Shown here: positions 5,923 through 6,388 of the stretch, one piece after another
Position numbering within the stretch: position 1 is the stretch's first letter
Layout: each line of letters starts with the position of its first letter
Source: Gammaproteobacteria bacterium
GTDB taxonomy: Bacteria; Pseudomonadota; Gammaproteobacteria; Xanthomonadales; Xanthomonadaceae
Direction: 5' to 3'
Assembly: GCA_026398715.1 (NCBI GenBank)
Contig: JAPLSI010000052.1
Location: 1-6,388, forward strand
DNA length: 6,388 nt
Made by a program: the position numbers and the translations under genes
The notes under the pieces: generated by a model
Told to the model about the DNA's origin: nothing
The model's database searches: none
The model's input: the letters and a program-made list of their open reading frames with translations, nothing else

Positions 5923-6388
5923 GCCTGATCGCCGAACTCAAGCGCCGGAATGTCATCCGCATGGCCGGGTTGTTCCTGGTCGGCGCCTGGCTGGTCGTGC
6001 AAGTCGCCGGGACGCTGCTGCCCGTGTTCGCGGCGCCATCGTGGGTCATGAAGACCCTGGTCGGGCTGCTGGCGATCGGGTTCCTTGCGGCTCTGGTGGT
6101 CGCCTGGGTGTTCGAGCTGACTCCCGATGGCTTGAAGCGTGACGAGCAAGTGTCGGCGGAACAGTCGATTGCTCCGCAGACCGCGCAGCGCATGAACCGG
6201 ATGATCGTGGCCTTGCTGGTCTCGGCGGTCGTGTATTTCGTATTCGATAAATTCGTGCTGGCGCCGAAGCGAGAAGCCGCCTTGGTGGCAACAACATCGC
6301 AGGTGGTGAAGGCAGAAACACTGGCTAGCGCAGAAGCCACAGTCAGCGACAACTCCATCGCGGTGCTGCCCTTCGTCGACATGAGCCA
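5919..6388 (+). CDS. Second TolB-like/TPR membrane protein, 3' end missing
   Basis: ATG 5919 overlaps the previous stop (ATGA) and has AAGGG at 5908-5912, 6 bases upstream. The frame is open to the window end, giving 156 codons. The protein begins MSLIAELKRRNVIRMAGLF, with predicted helices at about residues 15-34, 43-65 and 95-112. The conserved loop elements FELTPDGLKRD and SIAPQTAQRMNRM lie between helices 2 and 3. A 32-residue linker after helix 3 leads into NSIAVLPFVDMS at residues 146-157, the start of a TolB-like domain. The remainder, presumably the rest of that domain and TPR-like repeats as in the gene at 3075, is outside the window. Unlike its sister it has no frameshift in the linker, so it serves as the internal reference showing one missing base there. 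The predicted topology places the TolB-like part in the periplasm. A complete protein of about 690 residues is expected by comparison with the repaired sister. Confidence 0.9.
   Translation, partial: MSLIAELKRRNVIRMAGLFLVGAWLVVQVAGTLLPVFAAPSWVMKTLVGLLAIGFLAALVVAWVFELTPDGLKRDEQVSAEQSIAPQTAQRMNRMIVALLVSAVVYFVFDKFVLAPKREAALVATTSQVVKAETLASAEATVSDNSIAVLPFVDMS
5934..5969 (+). repeat. 36-base direct repeat, copy 2 (partner 3090-3125)
   Basis: Second copy of the 35/36 repeat at the start of the TolB/TPR genes. Unequal exchange between the copies would delete or duplicate 2844 bases, that is one T gene plus one D gene. Confidence 0.8.

Noticed and set aside
1..6388. Mobile element or CRISPR array behind the repeated sequences
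   Set aside because: The repeats are imperfect, lie in frame at gene starts, and have no terminal inverted repeats, transposase or regular short spacers.

Overview
The window is a GC-rich (by eye around 60% or more), gapless piece of a bacterial chromosome in which every supported gene lies on the + strand. The most likely source is a gammaproteobacterium of the Xanthomonadales/Lysobacterales type. That rests on my recollection that proteins starting like MILRRLSQSLKDQNW and LKRRNVIRMAGLYLVGAW occur there, plus GC-rich codon use. No rRNA or housekeeping gene is present to confirm it.

Layout, left to right: (1) 2-667, the 3' part of a single-pass membrane protein; (2) 664-1446, a full-length paralog; (3) 1443-2252, a more divergent relative; (4) 2249-2311, a previously easy-to-miss 20-codon ORF; (5) 2308-3078, another full-length paralog; (6) 3075-5146, a three-helix membrane protein with TolB-like and TPR-like domains, broken by a one-base frameshift into 3075-3521 and 3485-5146; (7) 5143-5922, a close paralog of gene 2; (8) 5919 to the window end, the 5' part of a second TolB-like/TPR membrane protein. 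No stretch over 300 bases lacks a gene. I see no RNA gene, CRISPR array, insertion sequence, convincing promoter or terminator.

All seven junctions between successive reading frames are the same 4-base overlap (ATGA), once the small ORF is counted and the frameshifted gene is treated as one. This looks like a single translationally coupled transcript running off both ends. Two protein families alternate. Family D (five copies) has a short basic cytoplasmic end, one membrane helix with a small-xxx-small motif, and a domain of about 220 residues predicted in the periplasm with exactly two cysteines per copy. Family T (two copies) has three predicted helices followed by a periplasmic TolB-like domain (COG5616 type) and, in the complete copy, helical repeats; the complete copy has no cysteine. 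The D-D-D-D-T-D-T order suggests a duplicated envelope module whose D and T proteins work together. Its function is unknown to me, and that is the most interesting candidate for an undescribed system here.
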